Origin: Allomyces arbusculus
Lineage: Eukaryota > Blastocladiomycota > Blastocladiomycetes > Blastocladiales > Blastocladiaceae
Direction: 5' to 3'
Length of the DNA: 64,000 bases
NCBI GenBank assembly: GCA_027604705.1
Contig: JADHYV010000019.1
Location: 214,197-278,196 of the forward strand
The translations under genes were made by a program, and so were the position numbers. The notes under the pieces were generated by a model. The model saw only the letters and a list, made by a program, of their open reading frames with translations, ran no database searches and had not been told where the DNA came from. Of this stretch, positions 52,782-63,199 are shown piece by piece (the first letter of the stretch is position 1; each line of letters starts with the position of its first letter).

Positions 52782-54379
52782 CTAATCCAACGCGTCGGGC
52801 GCCTCGAGCTCGAACCCGTCCGCATCGCCTTCGCGGTACAGCTCATTCACGTCGTCGCCGTCGCCGCGGAAAAAATCGGCATTCGTCAGTGGGCGCACCG
52901 TCATATCGGACGCCTGCGTCACGTCGGAAAACGCGCGCAGTCGTTCACGGACGGGAATCATGACGGCTTCGCGGCACAGTTCCTTGAGGTCGGAGCCTGG
53001 ACATTTGGAGGGAGTGAGTGGGTGGGGAAGGGGGTGGAAGAGGCGAGAGAGAGAAGAAGAGGGCGTACCAGAGTACCCGAGCGTCTTGTTCACCACGTCT
53101 TCCATGTCAAAATCACCCGCGAGCACCGTGTCCTTGAGGAGCTAGCGGTGCGGGGCACAGTGAGCGAATGACTGTGTCGATCGGGGTGAGGAAGAAGGTG
53201 TGCGCACCAAGGACAAAATCTCGCGCCGCTGCGTCGAGTTGGGCAGCTTGATCGCAAACCGCTTGGGCATCCGGCGCAAAACGGCCTTGTCGAGGTCCTG
53301 CGGCCGGTTGGTCGCGCCAATCACGAGAATGCGATGGGATTCGCCGGAACTCAGACCGTCCCACAGACTACACGCAATCACGAACTGTCAGCGTTCGGCT
53401 CCATCTCCGCGGCAAGCAGACAAACCGGCTTACCCAAGGAACTCGGCCTTCATCATGCTGGTCGTTTCGTGGTCGGTCGACCGGCGCTCGCGCAAGAACG
53501 AATCAATCTCGTCAATGAAAATAATCGCCGGCTCGAGTTTTTTGGCCAGGCTGAACAGCGCGTTCACGAGCTTTTGCGACTCGCCAAACCATTTTTCCGT
53601 CAAGGTCGATACGTGCAGGTTGATGAAGGTCGCGCCGGATTCCTTGGCCAGCGCCTTGGCGAGCATCGTCTTGCCACATCCTATCAACGGCGGTTGGCGT
53701 GAGCGATGCGCGGGTGGAGAACGAAATGCGAGGAGGTGCGGACCTGGTGGCCCGTAGAGAAGCACGCCCTTGGGCGCTTGCAGGAGGCCGTTGTTGCCCG
53801 ACGAGAAGAGGTGCGGGTAGACGAGCGGGTAGATGACGGATTCCTTGAGCGAGGTGATGATCGGCTCGAGGCCACCGATTTCTAAATTGCGACGACCGAT
53901 GTGAGCAACAAGGCAGCGTCGTGAACCGAAATGAACCCCGTACGCGAGAACCCGACGACCCCCTCATCCGCTGCACTCACAATCTCGGACGCAATCACGT
54001 CCTCGTGCTCCGTCAACTTGAGCGCGCGCAGCCGGTCCTGCAATTCCTGCACGGCGGAAGCCGACGCGCCCGCCGACGCCAACTGCTTGCGCGCGAGTTC
54101 TTCCTTACGGCGCTTGTACATGTTCTTGATGGGGTCGTTGCGCGCCATAATGTACCGCACCGTGTAGTAGAGCGCGACATTGCTGAAGCCGAGCAGGAGG
54201 ACTGGAAGATGGAGCGGGGGTGGTGAAGGGGAATGGATCAGAAGAAGCGGGTTGCGCATGCGTTGGCGGACTTGGAGCAGGGCAGCGGACCGACCGTCGA
54301 GGAGGAATTTCTTGTTTTGCGGCGACATGCGGAAGAGGCCCGCGAGGAACTGCGAAAAGGACGAGCTGGTGTCGGGCAT
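52782..54379 (-). CDS. MSP1: Mitochondrial outer-membrane AAA ATPase Msp1/ATAD1
   Basis: Membrane-anchored AAA+ translocase that extracts mislocalised tail-anchored proteins and clogged import substrates from the outer membrane. Read on the minus strand from [19 protein letters not shown] (54379). A transmembrane segment ([20 protein letters not shown]) precedes a coiled linker ([16 protein letters not shown]). The AAA domain has [20 protein letters not shown], Walker A split by an intron ([18 protein letters not shown]), the pore loop around KWFGESQK, Walker B ([17 protein letters not shown]), sensor [20 protein letters not shown] and the small-domain helix [19 protein letters not shown]. 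The C-terminus ([12 protein letters not shown]) is acidic. About seven exons; the introns at the transmembrane segment and near 53140-53400 are approximate. It lies head-to-head with TOM70. Confidence 0.93.
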
Positions 54380-54904
54380 GGCTGGTAGTTGTGCAATGGG
54401 CCCTGGCAGCTGACGAGCTTGGGTGGACTGCAGCAAGTTGACGGCCGGCGAGCGGACAGAGGACAGTGGCTGGAGTTCGTTGCAGTATTGCAGCAGCAAG
54501 GGGCTGGATTGCTGGAATGGATGGGCAACGTCGTGGAGCACAAGGTGTCGAGTCGGTCGGTCGGCAGTCGGACAAGCCTGTGATGGAGTTGAAGGAGGTC
54601 GGCGTTGTCCACGTCACTCGGCAAGCTTGATCAAACGCAAGACGCGGTGGATGAAGACCGCGTGACTGTGCGTGACTGCAGCAGCAGGCTGGCTTCTGCT
54701 TGGTTTGCTTCCTTCTCCGCGCGCCTTGAGCCAGTGCGAGCTGACCTTGGCGCCAACGCTGCTGCAGATCACCGCGTCGTCGGCGACCTCAACGGCCCCG
54801 CCCACCACGACCACGACGCCCGCGCCGCCCACCTGCTGCACCGCGCCGCCAAGGCCCCGCCCGACCCCCGTGAGCTGCCGCCGCTGCCGTCTTCCCAATC
54901 CACT
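54380..54904. promoter_or_regulatory. Shared divergent promoter region, MSP1/TOM70
   Basis: About 525 bp between two start codons facing away from each other. No TATA box is evident. The two products act on the same membrane, so co-regulation from this interval is plausible but not shown by the sequence. Confidence 0.5.
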
Positions 54905-57084
54905 ATGGACGAAAACACCCGCAAGTGGATCGTGATTGCCGTGCTCGTCGCGTCGGTCGCCGGTATCGGCGCGCTCTACGTCTCCAACAACTCGGCCGCG
55001 CCTGCCGGCAGCAAGGGCACCGACCGCAAGGCCGCGAAAAAGGACAAGAAGGAGGCGCCATCGTCGCCCAAGCAGGCGCCGGCTGCAGCCGCGGCCGAGC
55101 CCGAGGCCGCTGCGCGCAAGATTGACGAGTCGGCCGCTGCCAAGAAGAAGGACGAAGCACAAGGTGGGTTGTGGTGAAGCGCGATCCTTGATCCTCGTCA
55201 CGAAGAGTGCAGCTCAACTCACGCGCCGACCGACCCGACCCTTTCGCTGCGGATTATATTTCATTCCACGCTCTAGCCGCATCGACCCCGGCTGCGCCCG
55301 CACCCGCACCAGCGGCCGCCGAGCCGCCGACGGCGCTGACACCCAAGGTACCGATTATGATTGAACAGGCGTGGCGCCATGCCTGTCTGCGAGGCCAGCG
55401 AAATTCTGACGCCATGTCCGTCCTTGCCTGTCTCCAGCAAAAGGCCGCGCTCGCCGTCCAGCTCAAGGACCAAGGCAACGACCTCTACAAGAAGAGCAAG
55501 TTCCAGGAGGCCATCGAATGCTACTCCAAAGCCATTGACCTGCAGCCCACAAGCGCCGTTTTCTGGTGCAACCGCGCCGCGTGCCATGCGAACCTGGTCC
55601 GCGCTCTTTGCTGTCTGTGCTGCGCAAAGAGCCGCTCACTGATGCTCCTCGATTTGATGATAGAACGACCCGAAGAGCGTGGTTGAAGACTGCACCAAGG
55701 GTTGGTATTTGCGCAAGTTCCGCGCGTGTGATCGTGATCTGACCTACTCGCTCCCCTCCACCAGCTCTCGCCCTTGACCCGGCCTACGTCAAGGCACTGC
55801 ACCGCCGCGCCATTGCCTACGAGCAGCTCGGCCAGCTTCGCGACGCCCTCAACGGTACTCCACTCCCCGCACGACTCTCGCTCTCTCCCTTGCCCGAACC
55901 CCGGTTCTCACGGTCCCCGCCAATTTGCGGCAGACTTTACGACGATCACGATCCTCGATGGGTACAAGAACCCGAACGCCATGAACGCGGCCGAGCGGCT
56001 GCTGAAGACGCTTGCCGAGACGCAGGCGTTGGCCATGCTGCCCAACAAGAAGCCGATGCTGCCGTCTGCCACGTTTGTCTCGGCCTACCTCGAGGCATTC
56101 CGCCCGGCGCCGTGCCCGGCGCTCGAGGGCAAGACGCCCGAGCCCGACACGCCCGAATTCTACCTGGCCGCGGCGCTCGCGCACATCAAGGCCAAGGAGT
56201 ACGAGCTCGCCGACGAAGCCATCACCAAGGCGGTCTCGCTCGTGACCGAGGAGAATCTGGTCGCCGCGCACGTTTACAACCTGCAGGGCACATTCCTGTT
56301 CCTCAAGGGCCAAGTGGAGGAGGCCTCGGCAGCGTTTGAGCGGTCGCTGGCGCTCGACGCGACCAACGTGAACACGCTCATCAAAATGTCGAACATTTTG
56401 ATGGAGCGCGGCGAAGTTGACCAGACGCTGCAAATGTTTGAGCGCGCGCTGCAAGTGAATGACCAGGACCCGGATATCTACTACCACCGTGGCCAAGTCA
56501 AGTTTTTGTCGAACGATTTCGGCGGGTGCATTCTCGACTACCAGAAATCGCTCGACCTCGACCCGACGTTCCCGGCGGCCTACATCCAGTTGGGTGTTTC
56601 GCAGTACAAGCTCGGGTCGATTCAGACGGCCATGGGCACGTTCAAGAAGGCCATGGCCGAGTTCCCGACGACCGCCGATATCTACAACTACTATGGCGAA
56701 CTGCTCATGGACCAGGGCCGGTTCCCGGAGGCCGTCGAGCAATACGACAAGTGCATCAACTTGGCGCCCGTCTCACCCATGGCCTACATCAACAAGGCCA
56801 CGCTCATGTTCCAGGTCTTCCAGGACGCGCCGCAGGCCGAGCGGTTGTTGCGCACCGCGCTCGAAAAGGACCCGCGCTGCGACTTGGTCTACGTGCAGCT
56901 CGCCAACTTCTTGTTGCCGCAGGGCAAGGTCGACGAGGCCATCAAGTACTTTGACAAGGCGATTGATCTCGCGCGCACGTTGCCGGAACTCGTGAATGCG
57001 ATCATGGCCAAGGAAAACGTGCTCGCGCAGTACCATGTCACGCAGGCGCTGCCGGCAAGCTTGATTGCCGAGACGCTCAAGTAA
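54905..57084 (+). CDS. TOM70: Mitochondrial import receptor Tom70
   Basis: Outer-membrane receptor that accepts carrier preproteins from Hsp70/Hsp90 for the TOM complex. The start MDENTRKWIVIAVLVASV contains the N-terminal anchor (residues 8-28), followed by a Lys/Ala/Glu-rich linker. The clamp TPR domain begins KAALAVQLKDQGNDLYKKSK, then QEAIECYSKAIDLQP, FWCNRAACHANL and ALALDPAYVKALHRRAIAYE. The last large exon (about 55934-57084) carries the C-terminal TPRs (YNLQGTFLFLKGQVEEASAA, IYYHRGQVKFLSNDFGG, IYNYYGELLMDQGRFPEAVE) and ends ASLIAETLK. About six exons; introns lie near 55166-55276, 55350-55438, 55600-55670, 55709-55763 and 55856-55932. It diverges from MSP1, whose product works on the same membrane. 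Confidence 0.93.
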
Positions 57085-57280
57085 GGCTCGGGTCGGTCGG
57101 TTGGCGCGTGTATTTTCAGTTTTCCGTGGGGTAATGGGGCGTGCTGCCTGCGTAGTGAGGTGGAATTAGGTTGTTCCATTTTTTCGTTTCGTCCTTTTTG
57201 TGTTGTTGGTTTTGTGGTCGGATTAGACACGACACTGCATTCATTATATTCTCCTTTCAACTTTCCACCAGATCGTCAGA

Positions 57281-59674
57281 TCACCGCCGCCGTGCGCCGC
57301 GTATATTCGTGACCATCCCCGCCACCGTCCACAGGACGACCTCCCTGCCCTCCTTGCCGACCTCGGCCACCATTTTCCCCAACCGCGCATACATCCGCGT
57401 CCCGACGTCACCCAACACTACGGTCAACCTCCTCCCACCCCTACCAGCAATCACCGTCCCGATCGCCGTCTCCGGGACATCCAACCCCGTCCAATCCACG
57501 ACCTCCACCGCGCGATGCCCCGCAATCGCATCCGCCACGATCCCAAACGTCTCGTCTGCGACCAACACCGGCGCCGTGGCTGCCGTCACACTCAACAGAT
57601 GCAGGTTCGTCCAAGCGGGCACCGCGCGTGCAATTGCGCCGACGACCGCATCGCTCGCGGCGCCCATGCGCACGTCGGTCAACCCCGCCGCACACTCGGC
57701 CAGTCGGGCCACGACTTCAGCCAAGACCGGCGCGTGCACCCGCGTCCCGACCAAGTCGACCGCGGTCATCCCGGACCACAGCGGGGTGATCGCCGACGCG
57801 TCCAGTGCGGCCGCGAGCGGAACGCGCGCGACCCGGAGTGACGCGAACCGGTCGGCGTGCGCTGCGAGCGTTGCAACGAGGGACATCGCCAGCGCCGGGA
57901 GGAACGAGTTGTCCGCGAGCGATAAGTCCACTCCCGCCGTGGGCGGGAGCGCACGGCACCATGCGCGCAACGCGTGGATGAGCGCCTTGTCCCCGCGCGA
58001 CGGGGTGCATTGGTGAGTGTTGTGCGCGAAATCGAGGTGCGTCGGTGGAGTTCGTGGGAGGGAGGTGAGGAGGTGGGCGAGTCCGGATTCGTCGAGCGTG
58101 CCGTGGGTGAGGGACAGGTAGGTGACCGCAGAGTGCGGCGAGCCGAGCCAGGTGCACAAGTTGGTGAGTTGCGCGGCGGAGAGTGGGGTCGAGCGGATGA
58201 CGAGGCGGGTGAGCGGCCAAGCGAGGAGAAGGGATGGAGCGGATGGGTGGAGTGTGAAGTCGGTGCCGGATGCGACGACGCGGATTGGGGTCGCGGTTCG
58301 GATGGCGTCGAGGGTGGGTGGAGAAGTGTCGGACGAGTCGGGAAAGTCGTCTTTCGGCATTGTCGAGACCGTGGTGGTGGCGGTGGTTTCGACAGCGAGC
58401 TTGCCATGAGACGAGTACTGCGCTGCCACTTTTCGCCTTGCCAACAACTTCTCCGCCGGCGCCGGTGGCGGTACGTACGTCGGTACCGTCGCCCCGTTTT
58501 CAAGGACGAGTTCCACGGGCCGGAAAGCGCGGTGCGCGACGGTTCGGATCCACGCAACGTCGTCGGCCGACAGGATCGCGGGTAGCGCGATCGCGCGCGT
58601 CACGTCGCCAGCGGTGGGAAGTGCGGATCGCGGCACCGGCGGCGCAAGGTACGCGACGACCGACTCGGTCCGCGCCATGTCCACCCGGTGAATCGCGTCG
58701 AGCGCGTCGGGTATGCGCGCGAGATGGTCGAGCCAGATGCGGCGCGTATCCCCACCCGCAGCCGCAACAATCGAATCGGCGCGCGCGAGCGACGGTACGT
58801 CGAGCCGTCGCGCAATCGCCATGACCAGCGGGGCCGGTACGCCCTCGAGCGACTCGACGTCATCCACGTTCTCCGCGGCGGTTAAGAGACACGCGTCGAC
58901 GGCTGCGTGCAGGTCGAGGTACAGCGCGTCGAGCATGACGATCAGGCATAACTCGATCGGAGGGCGCCAAGTGCTTGGCGATGCGAGGTGTGCGAGAATC
59001 GCCGAGAACGAGGCCGGGTCAATGGTTGGGAGCCGGAACGCGTTGTCGCGCGATTCGCGGAAGGGGCCGCACGACGCGAGCCAGTGCGTGAGCATGCGGG
59101 ATGCAGAAAGGGCGGCGGTCGGGACGGTGAAGGGGACACAGGCCGGGCCCACGAGGAAAGTGTGCTTTTGGACGAGTGGGGAGCGCGGGATGGGTGGGGT
59201 CGGCTGGCGTGCGAGTCGGCGCGAGGAGGCGAGCGCGTGGAGGATGGCGGGTTGGTCGCGCTTCGGTTGGATTGGTGGTGGTAGTGGTACTGGGTCATGT
59301 TGGACGGCGTGTTGGTCGGGCGGCGAGGGAAGAGCATGGCGAGGTGGTAGTGGCGATGGGGATCTTCGTTTGGCCCTGACGACGGCGGTTGGCGAGCGTG
59401 CTGACGGAGCGGTACCGTCATTGACGGTGGGGGTGCCGGTGGGCTTGGTGAGAAAGGCTGGGATGGCGCTCGACCAGTGGAATTGGCGGCCGTGGCGTGC
59501 GAGCGACGGGCCTGGACCGGGAGGCGAAGCTGTCACAGACGAGGCGACGGCGAGCGACGGAAGCGACAGGGACAGCGCCCGGTCGGTGGACTTGGTCGCG
59601 TGGATCGGTGGAGAGGTGGGGGCGATGCTGGCGGCGCGTGGCGGCGTGTGCAGACGCTCGTTGCCGCGGATCAT
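57281..59674 (-). CDS. BTB/POZ-like protein with C-terminal leucine-rich-repeat-like region
   Basis: Uninterrupted 797 aa frame starting MIRGNERLHTPP. After a Ser/Pro-rich N-terminus, residues about 165-280 resemble a BTB/POZ domain (KHTFLVGPACVPFTVPTAAL, SRMLTHWLASCG, FRLPTIDPASFSAILAHLAS, LIVMLDALYLDLHAAVDACL), usually a dimerisation and cullin-3 adaptor fold. Residues about 480-760 contain LRR-like strands (LTRLVIRSTPLSAAQLTNLC, VTYLSLTHGTLDESGLAHLL, THLDFAHN, VDLSLADNSFLPALAMSLV, MTAVDLVGTRVHAPVLAEVV) of the RNI/ribonuclease-inhibitor type. BTB plus LRR in one fungal protein could make a cullin-3 substrate adaptor, by inference. Both domains are degenerate, so assignments are tentative. 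The lack of introns contrasts with its intron-rich neighbours. Confidence 0.6.
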   Translation of the reverse strand: MIRGNERLHTPPRAASIAPTSPPIHATKSTDRALSLSLPSLAVASSVTASPPGPGPSLARHGRQFHWSSAIPAFLTKPTGTPTVNDGTAPSARSPTAVVRAKRRSPSPLPPRHALPSPPDQHAVQHDPVPLPPPIQPKRDQPAILHALASSRRLARQPTPPIPRSPLVQKHTFLVGPACVPFTVPTAALSASRMLTHWLASCGPFRESRDNAFRLPTIDPASFSAILAHLASPSTWRPPIELCLIVMLDALYLDLHAAVDACLLTAAENVDDVESLEGVPAPLVMAIARRLDVPSLARADSIVAAAGGDTRRIWLDHLARIPDALDAIHRVDMARTESVVAYLAPPVPRSALPTAGDVTRAIALPAILSADDVAWIRTVAHRAFRPVELVLENGATVPTYVPPPAPAEKLLARRKVAAQYSSHGKLAVETTATTTVSTMPKDDFPDSSDTSPPTLDAIRTATPIRVVASGTDFTLHPSAPSLLLAWPLTRLVIRSTPLSAAQLTNLCTWLGSPHSAVTYLSLTHGTLDESGLAHLLTSLPRTPPTHLDFAHNTHQCTPSRGDKALIHALRAWCRALPPTAGVDLSLADNSFLPALAMSLVATLAAHADRFASLRVARVPLAAALDASAITPLWSGMTAVDLVGTRVHAPVLAEVVARLAECAAGLTDVRMGAASDAVVGAIARAVPAWTNLHLLSVTAATAPVLVADETFGIVADAIAGHRAVEVVDWTGLDVPETAIGTVIAGRGGRRLTVVLGDVGTRMYARLGKMVAEVGKEGREVVLWTVAGMVTNIRGARRR

Positions 59675-59990
59675 GGCGTCGCAGCGTCACGGTCGAACAG
59701 GCCAGCAGGGCCATGCGCCGGTGCGGGTGCTGCATCTGTCTGGCGGCATGGCGGGCGGCCGAGCGGCATGTGCGAGACGCGCTCGGATGTGTCGCAGCAA
59801 AGGCACGCGACTTGCAGGTGCGCGGCGCGTGACGCTGCCGCGGATCGGGCAACGCTGTCTCCCGCGCCTGGCTTCGGGACCCCGCCCGCACTGACTCCAT
59901 TTGGCGGCTGCTGCACTCCGGCACGACGAGGACGAACGCACTGTGCCGCATCCGCTGCAGCCACCGCGACCACCACGACCAGCACCGGCC
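59675..59990. other. Divergent intergenic region, BTB-LRR/LIG1
   Basis: About 315 bp between two start codons, GC-rich, presumably bidirectional promoter sequence. No specific motif recognised. Confidence 0.4.
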
Positions 59991-62900
59991 ATGCCGCCCA
60001 AGAAATCCACCGAGCCGCCCGCCGGCCAGCGCTCAATTGCCGCCTTCTTCACCAAGAAGTCCGCGCCGCGCACCACCGCTGCTCCCGCGCCTGCTCCGGC
60101 CGCTGCTGCATCCTTGTCGTCCTCGTCGCGCGTCACCGACTCGGTTGTCCTCGTGTCGACGCCTGACCCGATTGAAATCGCGTCGGCTCCCGACACACCA
60201 GCCGACAAAGCTCCCGTACGCCCGCCGCCCGCCAAGCGCCGCCGAATTGTCGACAGCGATGACGAGGATAACGACGGTATCAAGGTTGTGGCCGTTGCCG
60301 CGTCGTCCGTACCTGCAGCGCCGGCCGCGACAGCAGAGCCAGCAGGACCAATAGCGGACCGGCTCGCGTCGGCCGCGTCGTCGGATGTTGTCATGATCGA
60401 GCACGACGCGCCGCCGCCGCCGCCGCCGCCAAGGCCAAAACGGCGCAGGGCGTGCGAGAGCGATGACGAAGACGCTGGCGAGGAAGAAGATGGCGGCAAC
60501 GATCACGAGAATGCGGCGGGAAGCGACATGGACGAGGACGAGGAAGTGGAGCCGCCGGCCGTATCTGAGCCGTACGTTGTCGAATCCTCCCTTCCCTGTC
60601 CAACGCAGCGACCAATTCGACTCACTCCCATCCTCCGCGTAGCGCGACCTACGCCGACCTGTGCGAAATGTTCGAGGCCGTCGAAAAGACGACCAAGCGC
60701 CTCGAAATTGCGTCGATCCTGACCAAGTTCCTCGTCAAGATCATCAAGCACAGCGCCGACGACCTGCTCGCCATCATCTACCTGTGCATCAACCGCCTCG
60801 GACCCGAATACGAAGGGCTCGAGCTCGGGATCGGCGAGTCGATCTTGATGAAGGCCATTGCCGAGGCCACGGGCCGCACGCTGCAAAAGATCAGGGCCGA
60901 TTTGGGCACCGTTGGTGACTTGGGGACGGTTGCACAGGTACGTTGCGTTGCTCGCTTTACTCGGTCATGCCGGATTGTTTCGGGATTCCGACCGCAAGCG
61001 CCTTGATTTAGCAAAGTCGAGGGCACCAGTCCACCATGTTCCAGCCAAAGCCGCTGCTGGTCCCGCGCGTCTTCAAGACGCTCAAGGAGATCGCCAAGAT
61101 TACGGGCGGCTCGGTACGCTTCAACCTGCCGCCGACCGTTCATACCGTTGGACTGTGATGTTGACTCGATTGGCCGCGGCTGCTGAATAACCGTAAACAG
61201 AGCCAGAAGATCAAGGTCGACAAGATCAAGACACTGCTCGTGTCGTGCCGCGGCAACGAGGCCAAGTTCCTCGTCCGGTACCGTCTCCCCACTCTCATCC
61301 GCCGCTGTCGATCGCCCCTTCCTCACCTTCCCCTCCTGCACCAACCCGCAGGTCGCTCGAGGGCAAGCTTCGCATCGGCTTGGCCGAACGCACCGTGCTC
61401 GTCTCGCTCGCGCATGCGTTTGTCTACCGTAAAAAGAAGCACCCACCTGACTCGGACCTCAAAGCCGCCGAGGAAATCATCAAGAGCGTCTACAGTGAAT
61501 TGCCGTCGTACGACCTGATTGTGCCGGCGCTGCTCAAGTACCCCGTCAATTCGTTGCCGGACCACTGTCACTTGACGCCGGGGATTCCGCTGAAGCCGAT
61601 GCTGGCACACCCGACCAAGGCCATCTCGGAGGTGCTCGACCGGTTCGAGGGAAAGCCGTTCACGTGCGAGTTCAAGTACGATGGCGAGCGTGCGCAGGTA
61701 CGGGCGTTGTAGTGCATGGGGTGGGGTTTCTTCGACTGACGTTGGTGCTGCTCGTCGTTGCCGCAGATTCACTTGCTCGAAAACGGCAAGACGTTCATCT
61801 ACAGCCGCAACTCGGAGAACCTCAGCCCAAAGTACCCGGACGTCATGGGCCGGCTCGACAAGGTGCGCCGAGGAGCTAAGTTTCGCTTGCCACGTCCGTT
61901 CGTCCAGTGACTCACGCGCACGCATGTCGCTGTCGCTCTATTGTAGATTGGCAAGGAGGGGACCATGTCGTTTGTGCTCGACTGCGAGGCCGTCGCGTGG
62001 GATCGCGAGCAGCAGTGCATTCTGCCGTTCCAGGTGCTCAGCACGCGCAAGCGCAAGGTTTGTCCAGTCGCGCATCTCCGCTGGGTTCGACGTGCACCGA
62101 CTCATTTGCTGGCGCCGCGCGGGTAGGACGTGACCGAGGCGAGCATCAAGGTGCAAGTGTGCATTTTCGTGTTCGACCTGCTCTACTTGAACGGCGAGGT
62201 ACGCGCGCGGCATTATCCACCACCGACCCATTCAGCTGCGCGACACCACCTCACCCCACTTCTTGCCACCCACCCACCCGCCCATTCAGTCTCTCCTTCG
62301 CCACACGCTCAAAGCCCGCCGCGCGCTGCTGGTCGACCACTTCACCGAGATCCCCGGCGAGTTCCAATTCGCCAAATCCATGGAATCGCGGGAACTCGAC
62401 GACATCCAATCCTTTCTCGACGACTCGGTCGCGGGCAACTGCGAAGGGCTCATGGTCAAGACGCTCGAGGACGAGTCGAGCTACGAGCCGTCGAAACGGT
62501 CGCGCAATTGGCTCAAGGTCAAGAAGGATTACCTTGAGGGCGTCGGGGATAGTTTGGACTTGGTCGTGATTGGCGGGTTCACGGGCAAAGGCAAACGCAC
62601 GGGCGTCTATGGCGGGTTCCTGCTCGCGTCGTACGATCCGGGAAATGAGGAGTACCAGTCGATTTGTAAGGTACGGCGTGGGCCCATGGTGAACTGGTTG
62701 GTTTGCGCGGTGGGCGGAGAATATGGCGACTCACGGACGTGGTGTGCATACGTGGCGTGTAGATCGGCACGGGTTTTTCCGAGGAAATGCTCGCGCAGCT
62801 CGCCGAGTCACTCAAGGAGCACATTATCGCGGCGCCACGGTCGTACTACAATCTCGGCGACGCGAAAGCCGACGTGTGGTTCGACCCTGTGCAAGTGTGG

Positions 62901-63199
62901 GAGGTCAAGGCCGCAGACCTATCGATCTCGCCCGTCTACAAGTCGGGTATCGGTTTGGTACGCTTTTGTCTTCCTGCGCGCGAATCGAACTCCGAGTCCC
63001 CGGCACTCACCCGCGTGCCTGGGTGGGCTAGGTCGATCCGAACAAGGGTATTTCGCTGCGGTTCCCGCGGTTCATTCGCATTCGTGACGACAAAAAGCCC
63101 GAGGACGCTACGACAGGCGAGCAGGTGGCCGACATGTATCAGCGGCAGCAGATCAATAATGCCAAGCAGACCAAGGGCGGGGAAGACGACGAGTATTGA
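59991..63199 (+). CDS. LIG1: DNA ligase I (ATP-dependent)
   Basis: Joins Okazaki fragments and repair nicks in the nucleus. The N-terminus has a PCNA-binding PIP box (QRSIAAFF, residues 13-20) and two basic-acidic blocks ([26 protein letters not shown]) that could be nuclear signals and casein kinase sites. The DNA-binding domain starts at [20 protein letters not shown]. The adenylation domain has [10 protein letters not shown] (active-site Lys), [30 protein letters not shown] and CEGLMVKTL. The OB-fold domain includes [20 protein letters not shown] and [20 protein letters not shown]. It ends GGEDDEY. About ten introns with GTACG-type donors; the junctions between 60590-60660 and 61255-61355 are less certain. 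All catalytic motifs are intact. Confidence 0.95.
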
